Origin: Fistularia commersonii
Lineage: Eukaryota; Chordata; Actinopteri; Syngnathiformes; Fistulariidae
NCBI GenBank assembly: GCA_037954325.1
Contig: JBBMNZ010000015.1
Coordinates: 14,674,501-14,738,500 of the forward strand
Reading direction: 5' to 3'
DNA length: 64,000 bases
A program made the position numbers and the translations under genes. How positions within the stretch are numbered: position 1 is the stretch's first letter; each line of letters starts with the position of its first letter. Of the stretch, positions 12,281-25,119 are shown piece after piece. Under the pieces are notes generated by a model. It made no database searches, was not told the origin of the DNA, and worked only from the letters and a program-made list of their open reading frames with translations.

Positions 12281-12844
12281 ATTATTCAAAGGTGAATTAA
12301 GAGATGAACAATAAAAAATGTAATGTTTGGAAGGAGAGACGTAACATGTACAAAGCTGGAGTTACAGCTCATTTCCTCCTTCATCACTCTCCTGGGGAAT
12401 CACTGGATCCCATTTTTGAGGATTAAAAAAGTGAGGAAATGTAATTTATTCATCCGGATATTTAAAGTGACTTGCGAAAATGACTGATACTGAATTTAAG
12501 CAGTGCTTTCATTGGATGGGGAAGAAACACCCTTTGCCCAACCTGTAGCTCTTGGAGGGCTGTGCGTTGCTCACGCACTTTGAGAAAAATTGAAGGCAGT
12601 GCACGTTATGTATTTTTTGTCTGGTTCAGTATTCCCCGCATCACACTAAAAGTTCTTTGTGTTCATTTAACTTCAAATTGGTGTGACGGAGACCTGCCTG
12701 CTCTCATGGTAGTGCCTTCAGTGTTTGTTGCGGTTTCAAGTCTGCAGTTAAAGCCACGAGGACTAGAAATTTGAAATGTCCAATTTCTTATCAATGTACT
12801 TGCAGTCCTATTTCTCCCTATCAGCGCCCGTCAGCTGAAACCAA
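12281..12844 (+). repeat. LINE-linked 3' flank, shared with 41562-42064
   Basis: This segment is not part of the LINE body. It aligns through its whole length with 41562-42064. Shared anchors include 'tctcctggggaatca' (12388 and 41668), 'cggatatttaaa', 'ctgatactgaatttaa', 'tggtgtga.ggagacct.cctgctc' and 'gtcagctgaaacca' (end 12844 and 42064). LINE copies A and D in this window lack it. There is no poly-A or simple-repeat tail at the end and no open frame is conserved between the copies. Confidence 0.85.
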
Positions 12845-13869
12845 ACTAGAAAGGAATGCTCTGAAATTTGTTAACCGTAATATATTTTACATTTCAAGAC
12901 AAGTCAAGAAGGGTAGTAGGACTGTACAGTACTTTGATGCTGCAATCTTAGTTCCTTTGACCTTTTAAAGCATTAAAATACACTCTTCTCATTCCTGTTG
13001 CCAACAATTCTAGCATCCTCTTTTTTTTATATTTACAGAATGGTCCAAAAATAGGAGCACGCTGTTTGTATTTTATTATTCTTAAACAAGCCATGCATAC
13101 CCCATGGTTTCCTAATTAGCAAGTTCAAATCAGTTATAAGGTATAAGCAGTGTTAAACACGGGCTGCAACTGTTGCTGCTTGTTGAATATCATTACACTT
13201 GTTAGGCAACACTAAAGTTTGTCATTGTTTGGGCTGCTTTTCTTAATATTTATCCACCTACATACCTGCAAATTAAACCAGCTTGTTTCACAAAAGGAAA
13301 ATTCATATTCTTCATGTTTGGTCCAGTAACATACTTGAGAATTATCAAGTTGACCGGTAAATGTGTATTTGAACTGTCGTGCTATATTTAATTGCATTTT
13401 ACCATTAGTTTGTTCTCCAAACCCCACTTCTCAAAAACTATTTTTAAGGTCTGCACAGGGGTGTTTATAAAAGTATGATTTATGTATCTGATTAAAATAC
13501 GACTTTATTTTCTTCACTCTAAGGGCTGTTTTTTTTTTTTGTTCTTAATCTTTTGACTCAAAATATAAACTATAATGTGTAACCTAGCCTCAAACCATTG
13601 CTTTTCATTTGAATTGATCAGATATGGTATAGAAACCATAAATGTCTTCCATATTAAAATACATTGGCACTGCTATTCCACTGTTAACCCCCCAGAATTA
13701 CACACACATCCTCTGAAATCACAACTTCAATAAACAAGCCATTTTCAAAGTTTACAGAGTATAATAGACGCTATAAATGCAAATTTAATTTCGAACATCT
13801 TACAACACAACACTCTCACTTACACACACACACTGGAATTCGCTGATGGTATTTCATGATACGCATTAC
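12845..13869. other. AT-rich upstream flank of the first exon
   Basis: No gene or mobile element recognised. Several short T and A runs are present (for example 13528-13541). This stretch lies between the duplicated segment and the CpG-enriched promoter. Confidence 0.5.
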
Positions 13870-14331
13870 TTAATTTTCGACCCTCTTCCACTTGGTGTTC
13901 GGGTGAAATAAGAAGATGAGGTAATAAAAGGGAAGGCAGAAGTCGACACCGCAGCGCCTCCACAAGTCGACGCTAATAGCTGTCTGAAAGCTGGCGACAT
14001 TCAGCCAAATCGGAGCAGACAGAGAACTGGCGTTTTTGTCCAAATAAAAGCCTGCAGGCGGAAAAGCCGGGAGACCAGAGGTTGCGTATTACTTTGAAAG
14101 GCACTTACCGGAAGCAGATGGTGTGAATGTCGCTAGCTTTCGTCGAGCGCTGCTGCCAATAACCTCGCTGCTGAAGGAGGGACTTTGTTGAGCGCTGCGT
14201 TGGTGGATGCTTTTACAGTCAGACAGGAGGATCGGGGACTTGAAGAAAAAACACTTTTCAGGATTTCTCACAGACTCGCAGGTTATTTTTCCACAGACCG
14301 CAGCACAGGGGACACAGAAAAAAGGTCCAAG
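13870..14331 (+). promoter_or_regulatory. CpG-enriched promoter and 5' UTR of the signal-peptide gene
   Basis: CpG dinucleotides, which are sparse in the rest of the window, cluster here. About 19 can be counted between roughly 13880 and 14180 (for example in gtcgacaccgcagcgcc, gtcgacgctaa, cgctagctttcgtcgagcgc). A CCAAT box is readable at about 14156 and no convincing TATA box is seen. The start of transcription cannot be placed by eye. The part next to the ATG is probably 5' UTR. The frame is open upstream of the ATG (from 14185), so a longer N-terminus is formally possible, but it would bury the signal sequence. Confidence 0.6.
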
Positions 14332-14392
14332 ATGAAAAATCCTCTCTTCTGGGCTATGCTGGTCGGGATGACCATTCTGCTGATGGAGCAAG
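14332..14392 (+). CDS. First coding exon: signal peptide of an unidentified secreted or membrane protein
   Basis: The ATG at 14332 (context GTCCAAGATGA, purine at -3) encodes MKNPLFWAMLVGMTILLMEQ. It starts Met-Lys-Asn, is followed by a hydrophobic stretch (LFWAMLVGMTILL), and then a polar turn. This is the shape of a cleavable signal peptide or signal anchor. After CAA the sequence is G|GTAGGG, a usable splice donor giving a phase-1 intron, which is typical of signal-peptide exons in vertebrate adhesion molecules and receptors. The CpG-enriched promoter lies directly upstream. Reading through the donor gives only 53 further codons and looks intronic. I do not recognise the peptide. Long-intron neuronal adhesion genes (IgLON, CADM, contactin-like) often have this exon structure, but that is only an analogy. 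No second exon was found in the window. Confidence 0.65.
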
Positions 14393-17234
14393 GTAGGGAC
14401 GGTGGTTTATTTTATTTATCTTATTTTTCTTATCCTCGGGGCACTTGTTATCGTCCCCTCTGGGTGTCTCCTGATAAGACCGCCGGTCAGTTCCTTATGT
14501 TTTCATCCAAGTGCCTACTGCATGTCGCGGGCAACCTCTGCGCATTTCTTTGACATCCAGTCACACCATCTAAGCTGAAGCTTAACTTAAGCGATTAGTG
14601 GAGTGCAGTTTGCGTCTTGACTCACTAAGTATCCGAGTGGTGGAATTTATTTTTACATCAGATAGGCTGTATGAGTCTGGGTGGCCCCGTTCTCCCTCCC
14701 GTGAAAGTTTAAATCCTGTGAAGAAAATGCCATTATTTGGTTGCGGGAGTAGCCTTTTTCAAATAAAATTCTGTTTCTTTTAAATTTTTTTTAAATTATT
14801 ATTTTTTAAATTTTCCTTTATAACGCCTTATGAGAGTTTACCCAGCCAGCCAGGCAGGTATTTGCTACGGAGTCACCTGCTCTCTGTGATTGTCCTTTTT
14901 GCGCTTGTGGCTCTCGCTGCCCGGGGATCATTTTGACGCATGGCAAATCTCCCGGACTGAAGGTCTTTCCTGCAAAGTTGATTATGTATTAGTTCTTAAT
15001 CCACACTGAGTGCGTGGTCGGGTCACCCAAGTTAAGCCGTGTATTCTTCAGGCTGGCACAAGGGCTTTGCTGTTGGAGAGCAATGAAGTAGCTCAGTCTC
15101 TGCCCACGTTTACACCTGCCAGCAAAGACTGAGCACCATAACAATCATTCTGACAGTTTAAAAAAACAAAAAACAGTGTTGACCATCCCATTAATACATT
15201 ATCCTTTGTTTTTGTCTGAGCACCCTCATCAGTCCACTCTAAGACAGAGGCCCGAGGAAAGATTAATGCTCTTTAATCCTCTACATGGCTCAATAATGGC
15301 CTTTGCAGTCAGAAATTATCAAATGGATAAATATAGGGTAGATCGCACAAGAAGAGTGCATAAATAAGCGAGTTTATGCACCAAAGGTGGGTGTTCTAAC
15401 TCATCAGCTTTCCAAGCAAAAAAAGCTCACCGTGTTTTATGAAGACAGGAGCTTATAGCTCTTTGCAGATGCCTCCTCAGCTGCACAAAATGCCCATTTG
15501 CACAACCAAAGCCCTGCCCCGTCAGTTTTATGTGATGATTGCAGTTTTTTTTTAATTTTTTTTTTAGCCCCCCTCAGATGTTTATTTCAAAGTACGCTGG
15601 AGTGAACGAGGGGTTGGGATGAATGTTGAATGACACTGGCAAATTGAAATTGTGATGTCATGTGTGACACACTTTTGGCAAATAAAGCAACCAAACTGGT
15701 CTGCTCCGTCCACTTTTCAGGCTAATTCCATACTTTCAGTCTGTGTCAGTAATGGAATTAAGGGAGTCACCAAATGTATTTAAAGTATGTGAGAGAGAGT
15801 TTTTCATCACTTCTGCAAATACAGTCACCAGCACCAGCATCTATTACTGCTTATGTTGCAAGGTAATATGATTGTTTTTTTTTTGGCCAAGAAAAGAAAT
15901 CAAATCAAATCTTGCACTCTTGACAACAATTTAAAAAATAAAATAAGCAAAAAAAAAAAAAAAAACCCCACACATTGATTCTGGAAAGAGCAGCGTGGGG
16001 AGGTTTATTATATCACAATCCTGCGGTATTAGAATCCCTGCCTTTGCTAAAATCCTCCTTTACACCCCTTTTCAAGTCCACTCCATTCTCAAGATGACAG
16101 TATTGATGTCATTTGCAAATTTTCAGCAGAATCAGAAATACATTAGATTAGATGAAAGTTGAATGCTTCACAAGCTCTCACAATGAAATGCTATATTTCA
16201 TTAACCTAGTTATAAAAGCAAGTCATGGTACATTACACTAGGCTTTCATTTTAGTTCTTTCTCTTCTGATTCTGTGTACTTACTCTGGTTCTTATTGATA
16301 CGGTTTGAATTGCAAATTAGAAATTTGGAAGATATTCATTTGTATTCATATTTGTCTGTATTCTGGGGATGGTACAAACAGGACACGACACTCCTGCAGA
16401 AAATATGAAATAGAAACCAATTGAATAAAAATACATTGAAAAAACTTCTCGTCCAAGAATTAAAACCGTACAGTTTTTCTTCCCAATAATTCAACTCCCA
16501 CCCAACGCTGTCCCTGCACTCTCAAGTGGGCAACCCTATTGGAAGCAGAAGCAGTGGCTGAGACTGAAATAAAGGCACAACAGGAACGAAACATGTAATT
16601 AAATGGAGTAGAAATGTTTGAAATTTCCAGTGAATACCAGGAATAGAAAGTCATTTTAATTTTCAGATACAATTCTCTGTTGGATATCTTGCGGTCGTAC
16701 TAATTTTTTATGTATCATTATATATGTGTGTGTGAATTATCTTTTCAGTCAAATCTAAAATTCAGCCTTCGTTAATATTCTCAAATTCATCCAAATATAT
16801 ACCTTCATTTCACGATGTCCTGAAGATGTGGATGTCATACATACATACATACATATTTTAGATTTTTTTTTTTTTTTTTTTTAGGACTCAGAAAGCCCAT
16901 TATATTAATTCATTAAGCCTTTAAACTGTAAAAGGATTCTTACAAAGTAGCATGCCTTTTAAGCCTATTTTTATAAACTGTTTTAGGCATACGCAGGGTG
17001 TGTTCATTCATTTTGTCTTATTTCTTAAGGAAAGGAACATCTTTGTATTTGATATTCTCCATCGCAGAATACCCATTCTTCAGTATTTCTATTGCAGCTT
17101 GGGCATGTTTCTTTGAAATTTAAAATGTCCTTCTGGAATTCTGCATATGCTCGGTGCCGTACTTGATCCCCTTTAATTATGGAGGTCATTTTTTGTAATC
17201 TACTGTGTCATTTGTATTATAATTGATGAAAAAG
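14393..17234 (+). other. Start of large putative intron 1, non-coding
   Basis: Intronic AT-rich DNA after the donor at 14393. It contains A runs at about 15951-15965, a CATA microsatellite at 16836-16855 and a T run at about 16862-16882. No further exon recognised. Confidence 0.5.
16836..16855 (+). repeat. (CATA)n microsatellite
   Basis: Five tandem CATA units, followed shortly by a 20-base T run. Confidence 0.85.
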
Positions 17235-18393
17235 GAACTACAAGTTTACAAAGTTTTATTTAATTTCAAATCATCATTCAAAACCTTTTCAGGGCAAAAT
17301 GATCAAACATTATTCACATGGTTGGTTCAGTTGGCAAGTTTGTTCACGCACTTGTAGCCCTTTGTTTTTGTCATTTTTACACCAGCAAAAGCATTCATGT
17401 TGTTATACTGATTCAACACCCAAAAGAGCTACATCTGCAAGGGTACGTCTCAAAAAGAGGTCCTTCGCAACCTCTTGAAATAAAACAAGTTGACAGAAAA
17501 AAGCAACATCCTGTGCAGAACTTTGCAGAGTAGCATCCTACAGGGTGATCACAGAACAGCTTCAAGTCAAATCTGACTGATCGGTCAATCACACAGTGGT
17601 TACATATCACAAGTAACCGTAAACCACAAAGCACACCTTTGAACACTGAAACGACGACACACAATAATTACAGCTACTCCGGCTTTGCAACCACACTAAA
17701 GTACGTAAGGATTATCTATTCAAGATCCACGAAGAGAGCAGAGGGTTTAAAAATACTCACTAAACACAATTCATACACATACCCATGAATCCTGAGGTGT
17801 GCTTTGTGCTTCGCTCTTCTAGAAATGTTGGTTGAACATAGTTAACCTGCACTTAGTGGTAGCAAGGGGCTTAAAGTTCACTGATGAGATTATCTACAAA
17901 TCGGCCACAGGAGAAAATGAAAATAAAACCTGCAATGTAAAACCAGATTTTACAAAAACTGACAAACAAGACACTGAAAGAAAGCTTAGCAGACGAGGAG
18001 AGTGATGAAAGGGCAACCACACAGCTGGAGTACGCCGCCGACTATAGATTCGGAAAAAGATTTTATTTCATATCGAAAAAGACACGAACAAAAACCTAAA
18101 ATATACACTCCACGAGTTATCAAACAGTATCATACAAAACTTAAATCACAATACAGAGTAACCTCAGCAACTGAGCAAAACTATTGTCCTGCCGAATATA
18201 TCGACATTAAAGAGCATTGAGGGATGTGAGTGTAGTTCGCTTTAGCAAGAATAATATGGTTAACTCTTCTACCTTTACATCCCCTCTGCTGCTGGCAATC
18301 AGAAACTGAAATTTCAGCAACACCTGAAGATTCTCAGTCAGAACATGGCCAAAACATAATGGGCACTTTTCACATCCATAATTTGCAAAGGAA
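17235..18393 (-). other. Possible 3' UTR of the nested small membrane-protein gene
   Basis: On the minus strand this follows the stop codon of the 82-codon frame. It carries AATAAA signals at 18067-18062 and at 17260-17255, either of which could end a transcript. Frames on both strands here (17413-17664 minus, 18002-18220 plus) look like non-coding sequence. The extent is inferred from the poly-A signals only. Confidence 0.25.
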
Positions 18394-18642
18394 TTAAGAG
18401 GGAAAAAATAGCCAATAATAATTTACAAACACTGTTAATATCGTTATTGCTATATAAATCTTGACCACGCTGGGATTTGAAACAAACAGCTCAGCCGCCA
18501 GCCTGACTTTGCATAGCTGCCTAAAACTGGTCTTATCCTCCCAGCTCTTCACATCAGCTTCATCTGGTCTCATGGTGCATCTGTGAGGAGGAACCGTCTG
18601 CCTGACCAAGTTACTGATGAATTTCTTCCAGAACTTAGTCAT
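18394..18642 (-). CDS. Putative 82-residue tail-anchored small membrane protein, unrecognised
   Basis: The minus-strand ATG at 18642 has a good context (CAGCCATGA, G at -3) and opens a frame of 82 codons. The N-terminus is basic and amphipathic (MTKFWKKFISNLVRQT). A polar middle follows (PDEADVKSWEDKTSFRQLCK, about residues 26-45). One hydrophobic segment near the C-terminus (IYIAITILTVFVNYYWLFF, about 61-80) is followed only by Pro-Ser. That is the layout of a tail-anchored protein. Upstream on the minus strand are acceptor-like sites: TTGTGTACCCGCAG and CTTCCACTCAGACTGCAG, the latter 21 bases before the ATG. A non-coding first exon further right is therefore plausible. The size and C-terminal membrane segment resemble regulin-type micropeptides only in architecture. 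I do not recognise the sequence, and it could be a pseudogene or chance. Confidence 0.4.
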   Translation of the reverse strand: MTKFWKKFISNLVRQTVPPHRCTMRPDEADVKSWEDKTSFRQLCKVRLAAELFVSNPSVVKIYIAITILTVFVNYYWLFFPS

Positions 18643-21458
18643 GGCTGAATTGTGTCTTTGCCGTCTGCAGTCTGAGTGGAAGGAGCTGCGGGTACACAAC
18701 AGTCTCTGATGACCAGTCACTTAGTTGAAAAGCAAGTCAGATTTCAGACGGCCGTCTTTTTCATTGGTTGACTGCACTCCCAAGTTATTGCATTTGATGA
18801 TCCAAAAACAAGAACCAAGATTACATTTTATGATATGGGCTGACCTGGCTATTGAATTTTGAGGGTTTAGGTTCCCGAACCGAACATTTTCTCCTTGTCA
18901 CAATCCGTTTTTTAAATGTATTTATTTATCTAACATTTGATATTAGATTTAATAAATCAATCCAGAATAAATATGAAATTGACAACTATCAGGTAGCTAA
19001 ATTTAATTAAAAAAAAAAAAAAAAAATAGCATCTTTAATTCTATCCACTTATTATGGTCACCACTTTAACAAGACACTTTTCCAGTTGATGTAAGCAAGG
19101 ATGTAGTCACAGAGTAATTAAACAAGAATAATGAAAAAAAAGCAGTTAAGTAGTGATTGAGTTGAACTTATTTGTGTCTTAACACTGTTGCACGGTGTGT
19201 ATTGGCTGACAATCAGAAATGTTATCCTGAATTTACCTGACTATTAGACAACAACCCTGGGCAAGCGCAATTATTATGATTGCTTGTCATTGTACAATCA
19301 CTGTGGATAAAGCTTCAATGAAAGGTGTCGCCGTTGTTTGTAACGGCACAACTGCCGAGCTATTTTTAAAATAGAACAGAGGCTTCACAGTATCTCTCGC
19401 AGTCGAACCAGATTGTAACGATTGCAAATGAATGAGTGAGATTATCTTATTAAATGATGATATGCAATGTCCCGATTGAGAGCATTGGGTGACCGCAAGA
19501 AAAAAAAAAAAAGTGATGAATGAGGACACCTGAGCTGAAGTGCTTTGCGAGTTGGCTAGATGAGATTGTACTCCAAGCGCTTCTCTGTCTCTTTTAGGAC
19601 ATGAACAGGAGAATTTAACTGTCTTTGGGGGCTGCATCAGCAAACTGGTTATAAAGAACACATGCTTGATTAAATATTCAGCTGAAATATTTCCTTTTGT
19701 TTTCTGAATTTGCGTTTTCCCCCCTTGTCATTTTTCGAAATACAAATTTGAAGGGTTTAATGTGTGGCGCGTGGTTAAAATGTTAAATTATTAAGAACAA
19801 CACTATAGACACCCCATCTGAATGCTGACAGTGGTTTGCACACAGTCAGAAACTATTCACAATTGATTATTGAATATAAAGCACTGTAAAATAAACATGT
19901 ATTAATATGTGCCTGCAATGTGCTCCGCAGGATCTTTTTGAGGTCTTAAGTCCCGGGGTTAAGCAGCAGAGTTCATTCACAAAATGCTTAAAGTACCTCA
20001 AGTCAAGCTTGTTATGTTTTATCAGCATGTTGAACGTTTGAATAGCTTTCATCGTACCACATTTATTGGTGTTTCTGCCACAGAAGGAAAAATAATCTCC
20101 AACCCGCCTCCAAAAACAAAACCTACTGAAACACAGCAAAACATTCCAATATTAAATTGCTCCACAAGAAGAAGCACATGCTCTTTTCCTCCCCAAAAAT
20201 GAACATTTGTTTCTACAATATTAATCCTGCTTAAGATAAACACTGGTAATGAGGCAGTCCCATTGTTTAAGCGGGCTGCCTCCCTCCCTCTGTCTCTGTA
20301 TGTGGCTGGGAGAAGACAGCGCTGGCTGTGTTGCCAGAATTCATCACGAACTCCTTTTTTTTTTTTTATTCTAAGCTAAGACTCACACAGGCCCGTTTTT
20401 TTGTGCCCTTGTCCTACCTCCATCAGCCCGTTCAGCCAAAGACAAGAATTATAGCAGGATAGATCGAAATTTGGAGCAACGGCAGCTATTGGCTGACCAG
20501 CAAGGAGGGCAGAGATGGATAGGGGTTTTGCTATGGGAGCCATGGTGTACTCACTGTATGTGGTCTTTTGTTAAAGAAATTGAGATCATTGTTGATGGGT
20601 AGTGTGTGTTCTCTTTCTTATCGCAGGGCCCCAGCTACTCAGTAGGGATCTCAAGGCAAAGGAGGCAGCGCTGTTGTCGTAAAAAATGTTTGCGCCTGTC
20701 TCCCAGTGCACGGTCCACAAAAAGCCTTGCAGCAGAACGCTGTGGCAGAGCAGGCAGATGGCTGACAGTGGCAGGTAGATATGGCCACCTGTGTATAGTG
20801 GCTTGATATCAAGGTGTGATAAATGAACCACATATAAACTGAGGTGCCGTTGAAGTCAGGCAGCTTCAGGGTTAGAAATCATGGCTTCCCTCTAAGATAC
20901 TTTTAGAAGATGTATTGACATGTATTTGAACAACAACAAAAAAAAAAAACCTACACCGCACTTTCCCTGAACCTGCCTGATCTACCTCCACTGCAAGGGA
21001 TTCCCTACCTTTTCCAGAACACTCCCCAGAGAAATTGCACCCCTTACAAACTGCTGCAAGTAACTGTGTGCATATAAATGCAATGCAAGTAGCATAACTC
21101 CACAGCACACAACAGAACAGACAATGCTCTGTTCATTTGCAGGGCCTCTGCCTTCTCGCTTAGGTGACGAGCAAACAGGCCACTGCTCTGTTGTGTTGTT
21201 CTTGCAATGTTAACATAAAAGGCTCTCAGAAGAGAAATGCTGCCATTTTTACAAAATGATTAGTACACACACTGGTTGTAAACATGGAGTCACTTATTTT
21301 CCCAGCTTCCATTTATCATCTTTTTTTTCCTGTCTTCTCTCGGCCTTGCTTTAAATCACATAAATGTATCATGGTTGGTTGGGATGTAAATCTTAAGTTT
21401 ATGGAGGTTTTTATCTCTTCAAATGATCACTGTTTTAAAATGACAGTGCTGATTTTAA

Positions 21459-21489
21459 TTGTGTGTGTGTGTGTGGGGGGGCTGTGGGT

Positions 21490-21525
<36 letters not shown>
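21459..21525 (+). repeat. (TG)n microsatellite interrupted by a G run
   Basis: A TG repeat, then GGGGGGGCTGTGGGTGGG, then a second, longer TG repeat up to about 21522. The open reading frame through it (Cys-Val repeats) is an artefact of the repeat. Confidence 0.9.
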
Positions 21526-24500
21526 CTCTGGAGTGAGGAGGCAATCCACCAGCATCACAACCCGTTGAAGAAATGTATCTTCTGTTGAAGTTTACAGTTT
21601 CTAAAGTGACAAGCTCAAGATAAACAAGAGAAGAATCGCTGATTTTGTCAAAGATCTTTCCTTCAGGTTTGACCTTAACTGCAGACGTAAGTGAAGCTGG
21701 AAGTTTGAGGATCTGTCAGTGATTGTTCTGCTCCACTTTGAGATAGATTTGGCTTTGTGTGTACAGTTCAGCCTTTGGGTTCTGCACTATTTACAGAGAT
21801 TCTTTATGTAAATGCATGTACTGCATGTTCTTGTAGGGATTTTAACATGTAATGAGAGTCTGGCGAGCCAGAGCCGCCCATGACCTGATCTATCGAATCA
21901 AGTTTATTCTAACGTGTGGTTGGCGTTAAGACACATCCTTCATACTAATGTGTATATTTGTTTTGCTTTAAATGAATGTTACCCAGTAACAGCCTCCTGA
22001 CTGATGTTGTGTTTAGGAACTGTCCCCGAGCTCTCTTGTCGTGGTGTTCTGGCTCAGCTGAGAGCTCTTGCTTCGGGCAGAAGGGGACTTTGAGTAGTGT
22101 AGCGTTTGGTATTCTCCGGTTTACCACTGCCTCTTACCTGACAAAGTGACTGGCCAAAGGAGGGAAATGTGCTTTTTGCACAGTGAGTCAGAACACAACA
22201 TCAGAGTATCTGGTAAAAAGCCAACAAACTGATTTGACACACTAACATCAGGCGTCATGAGCCTCTGAAGGTGGAATGCTCCTTTCACAACAAATGTCAC
22301 TGTGCGTCTCATTAAATTTTTCTGCCGAGCTCAGATCATTGCAACCTGAATTCAACAATGTATCCGTGTGTCTTGTATACCTTATTCATTCAACTCCGAT
22401 TGCCTCCCCATTTTCGCATCAACAAAGTCAACAACCAAACATGAACATATTTGAATCATGTTTACTGCTGCTCGCAAGCTACATGTTTATGATAATTTTC
22501 AGGACTCTGATATCTCCTGCATTTGTGAAATGGTATTTCTTTTTCCTTGCAGAGCTGTAGATATTTAATCCAAAATCTATTTGTTTCAAAAATCCCATAA
22601 TTACCATTTCATCCAAAGTGTTTTGATGTGATTTGTTGAAATGATAAGATTAACATAAATAAACCTTCAAACCTTCCAACCTTTTTTCCTGTGAACAGGA
22701 TTAATAGGGTGCTGTTCATGTTTCATGTTGCCACAAACGTTGACATTTTTTAATATTATTTATGATGGAGACCATTTAGAGTCAGGGTAAAGCTATCACA
22801 GCCTTTTAGTTTGTAAGAGGAACACCGAGAACATGCGAAAACTGCAGAGAAATTTAAAACCTAGGAACCCTTTTGCTGTAAAGCAGAAGTGCTCACACTG
22901 CACAGCCGTGCCACCCCAAGGAAAAACACATCAATTTATTCATTCAGTCGAAATGAAAATTATGGACACTGTATAACAGTTCCATGATCAGGCAACCAAT
23001 ACAATGCAACCAATCTGAGCGATCCTCCACCCATACCAGCAATTGGAGAAAAAAGTCGTGGATCAAAAGTATGGAAAAAAATGTGCAAACACACTCGGCA
23101 AACTTTGATCCCCCAGGTACATATTTCCTGAACTTTATTTGCATGTATCAGAGGGTTTGCCAATGTGCAGCCATTTTGCTGTCTGCCAGGCATCCGTCCA
23201 ACCAGCTGTAACTGCTAAAATCACCGAGACCACTTGTTACTTATGATATCAAAATTCTGTTTTGTTATTATTTTCAGAGAATGTTGTATTTTGTATTCTG
23301 AAGAAATCTGACTGGGAATGCAAACAGAGCTGTTCCACTGTATAAACCAACAACAGCAAAGGCAATAACAGCGCGGCCAGCAAGCAGATTCAGCACTCAG
23401 AAAGAACTTGGTTTCTGTTAGTCAGTGCTTGTTGTAGGAGTTTTGTATAAAATATCCTTTTTTTTTTTTTTTTTTTAATTTACCATAAAATTTGTGTTCA
23501 TAAATACAGTTTCAACAATGACTAATACAGTGAGCCAAGCACTGCACTTTGTATCAATTCTATTTTACACCAGATTAATTATTTAAACCACTTTGGCAAA
23601 ACCATAAGCTATTCGGGCATTTTCTGAACATCAGAAAAAGTAAACTGACTATTTTTCACCCATCTATCGTTTAAGTTGAATATTAGAAATACTGTCTTGG
23701 TTGGAGTGGGCATTGTGATTTTGCAAAAAAGCTACTTAACAGCCCTGCAGCCAAGTGGATTTTGGGACGCTTGTGAGCAGGGTGAATTAGATACAATTGA
23801 TAGACAGATGTAACCTGTTTTTTGTGCCATTTTCCAAGTTTGAATTTAAATAGATCATTTTATGTAGTATTTCAATTTTTTTCCACAAACACATGAATAT
23901 ATGTTTGACTGTTAAAGGTGAAATGACAACCCTATTATACAGACGAAATAGTGAAAAATTGTGCTGTATTGATTTTTATTTTTCTATGTATGTATTTTTG
24001 AGTCCAATTTCAGTTGGGTAGAAGGATGTGACATCCATGGAATAAGAAAATTACACGCAGTAAGCCAAATCATGGATTCATAAAATATTGATCATAATTT
24101 TTGCAATAGTTCCTTGCTCCGCAGCTGGAACTAAGAAACATTTTTACGTCTGCTTCCATTCACAGTGTAATATGAAGGAAATTAGACACAGTGCCGTACA
24201 ACAGCATAAGTACATAAAAATGACAATTGTGACTCTGCAGATTTGAAATTGCCATTTTGTCTAATTCATTTAAACAAGAGGGCCTGTTGGTTTCTGTAAA
24301 AGCAAAGTTGAAAATAGAAATAATTATCCAGTTGTCTTTTTTTCTTTTTTTCTTTTAAATGTATCCCTGTGTGGGTAGTAGTACCTTTGTTGCGTTCTAC
24401 TATTTGTCGTGTTTTCTTGGCTTCCACTTTACAAAGTTCTGAGACAAAATGACAATTTTGGGGTTGCAGAAAGTTTGAATAGTTTAATGGAGGTCAGATT

Positions 24501-25070
24501 GAAATATTTTAAACTAAGCTTGATTCAGTAATCAACCTGGAGTGCAGTTATTTGTCTGACTGTTTCAGTGCGATGGCTGAGTGTTATCTGGCACTGACAA
24601 CTCAGCAGATGAAGAGGGAAAAAAATAACTCTCGGGAGATTTTGAGTAAAACACATTCCTGCAACATAATTAGTTTTAGTGTTTCCCAAGTTTTGACTTT
24701 TGGAGCACAACACAACAATTTGCCTGCAGGATGAAGAGACAGATTTGCAGACTTTCAGCCAGAGCACAGATTTAAAGCAGTGATATTTGAACTGCAGATA
24801 ACTTTGTTATAAGAAGAAATAGGTTTGCCATAGGCCTGATATTAAATCCAGCCTCATAATCAAGCAATAGAAAGTTGCACAAAAGTAAAGGCTACACTTA
24901 TTGTGAAGCCTTTCCTGCCTCACCTAGTTTGCCAAGACTCGACAAGGAACATTGCCAGGCCGAGCTGATTTATAAGCAACTGGGGTGGTGACTTCAGACT
25001 GTGTCCATTCACCAGGTTGTTGTGACTGAAGAATGCTACCTCCTTGAGAAATTCGCAGCCCCGCACTTTG

Positions 25071-25119
25071 CACTCTCTCACTCTCAATCTCTCTCTCTTT
25101 CTCTCTCCCTTGCCCTTCC
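25071..25119 (+). repeat. CT-rich polypyrimidine tract
   Basis: An imperfect CT repeat (cactctctcactctcaatct, then ctctctctttctctctccc). It is homopyrimidine-rich and has no other function visible. Confidence 0.8.

Noticed and set aside
19287..19661. 124-codon minus frame
   Set aside because: It contains a poly-Phe run from a homopolymer and no recognisable features.
21284..21568. 94-codon plus frame with Cys-Val repeats
   Set aside because: Produced by the TG microsatellite.
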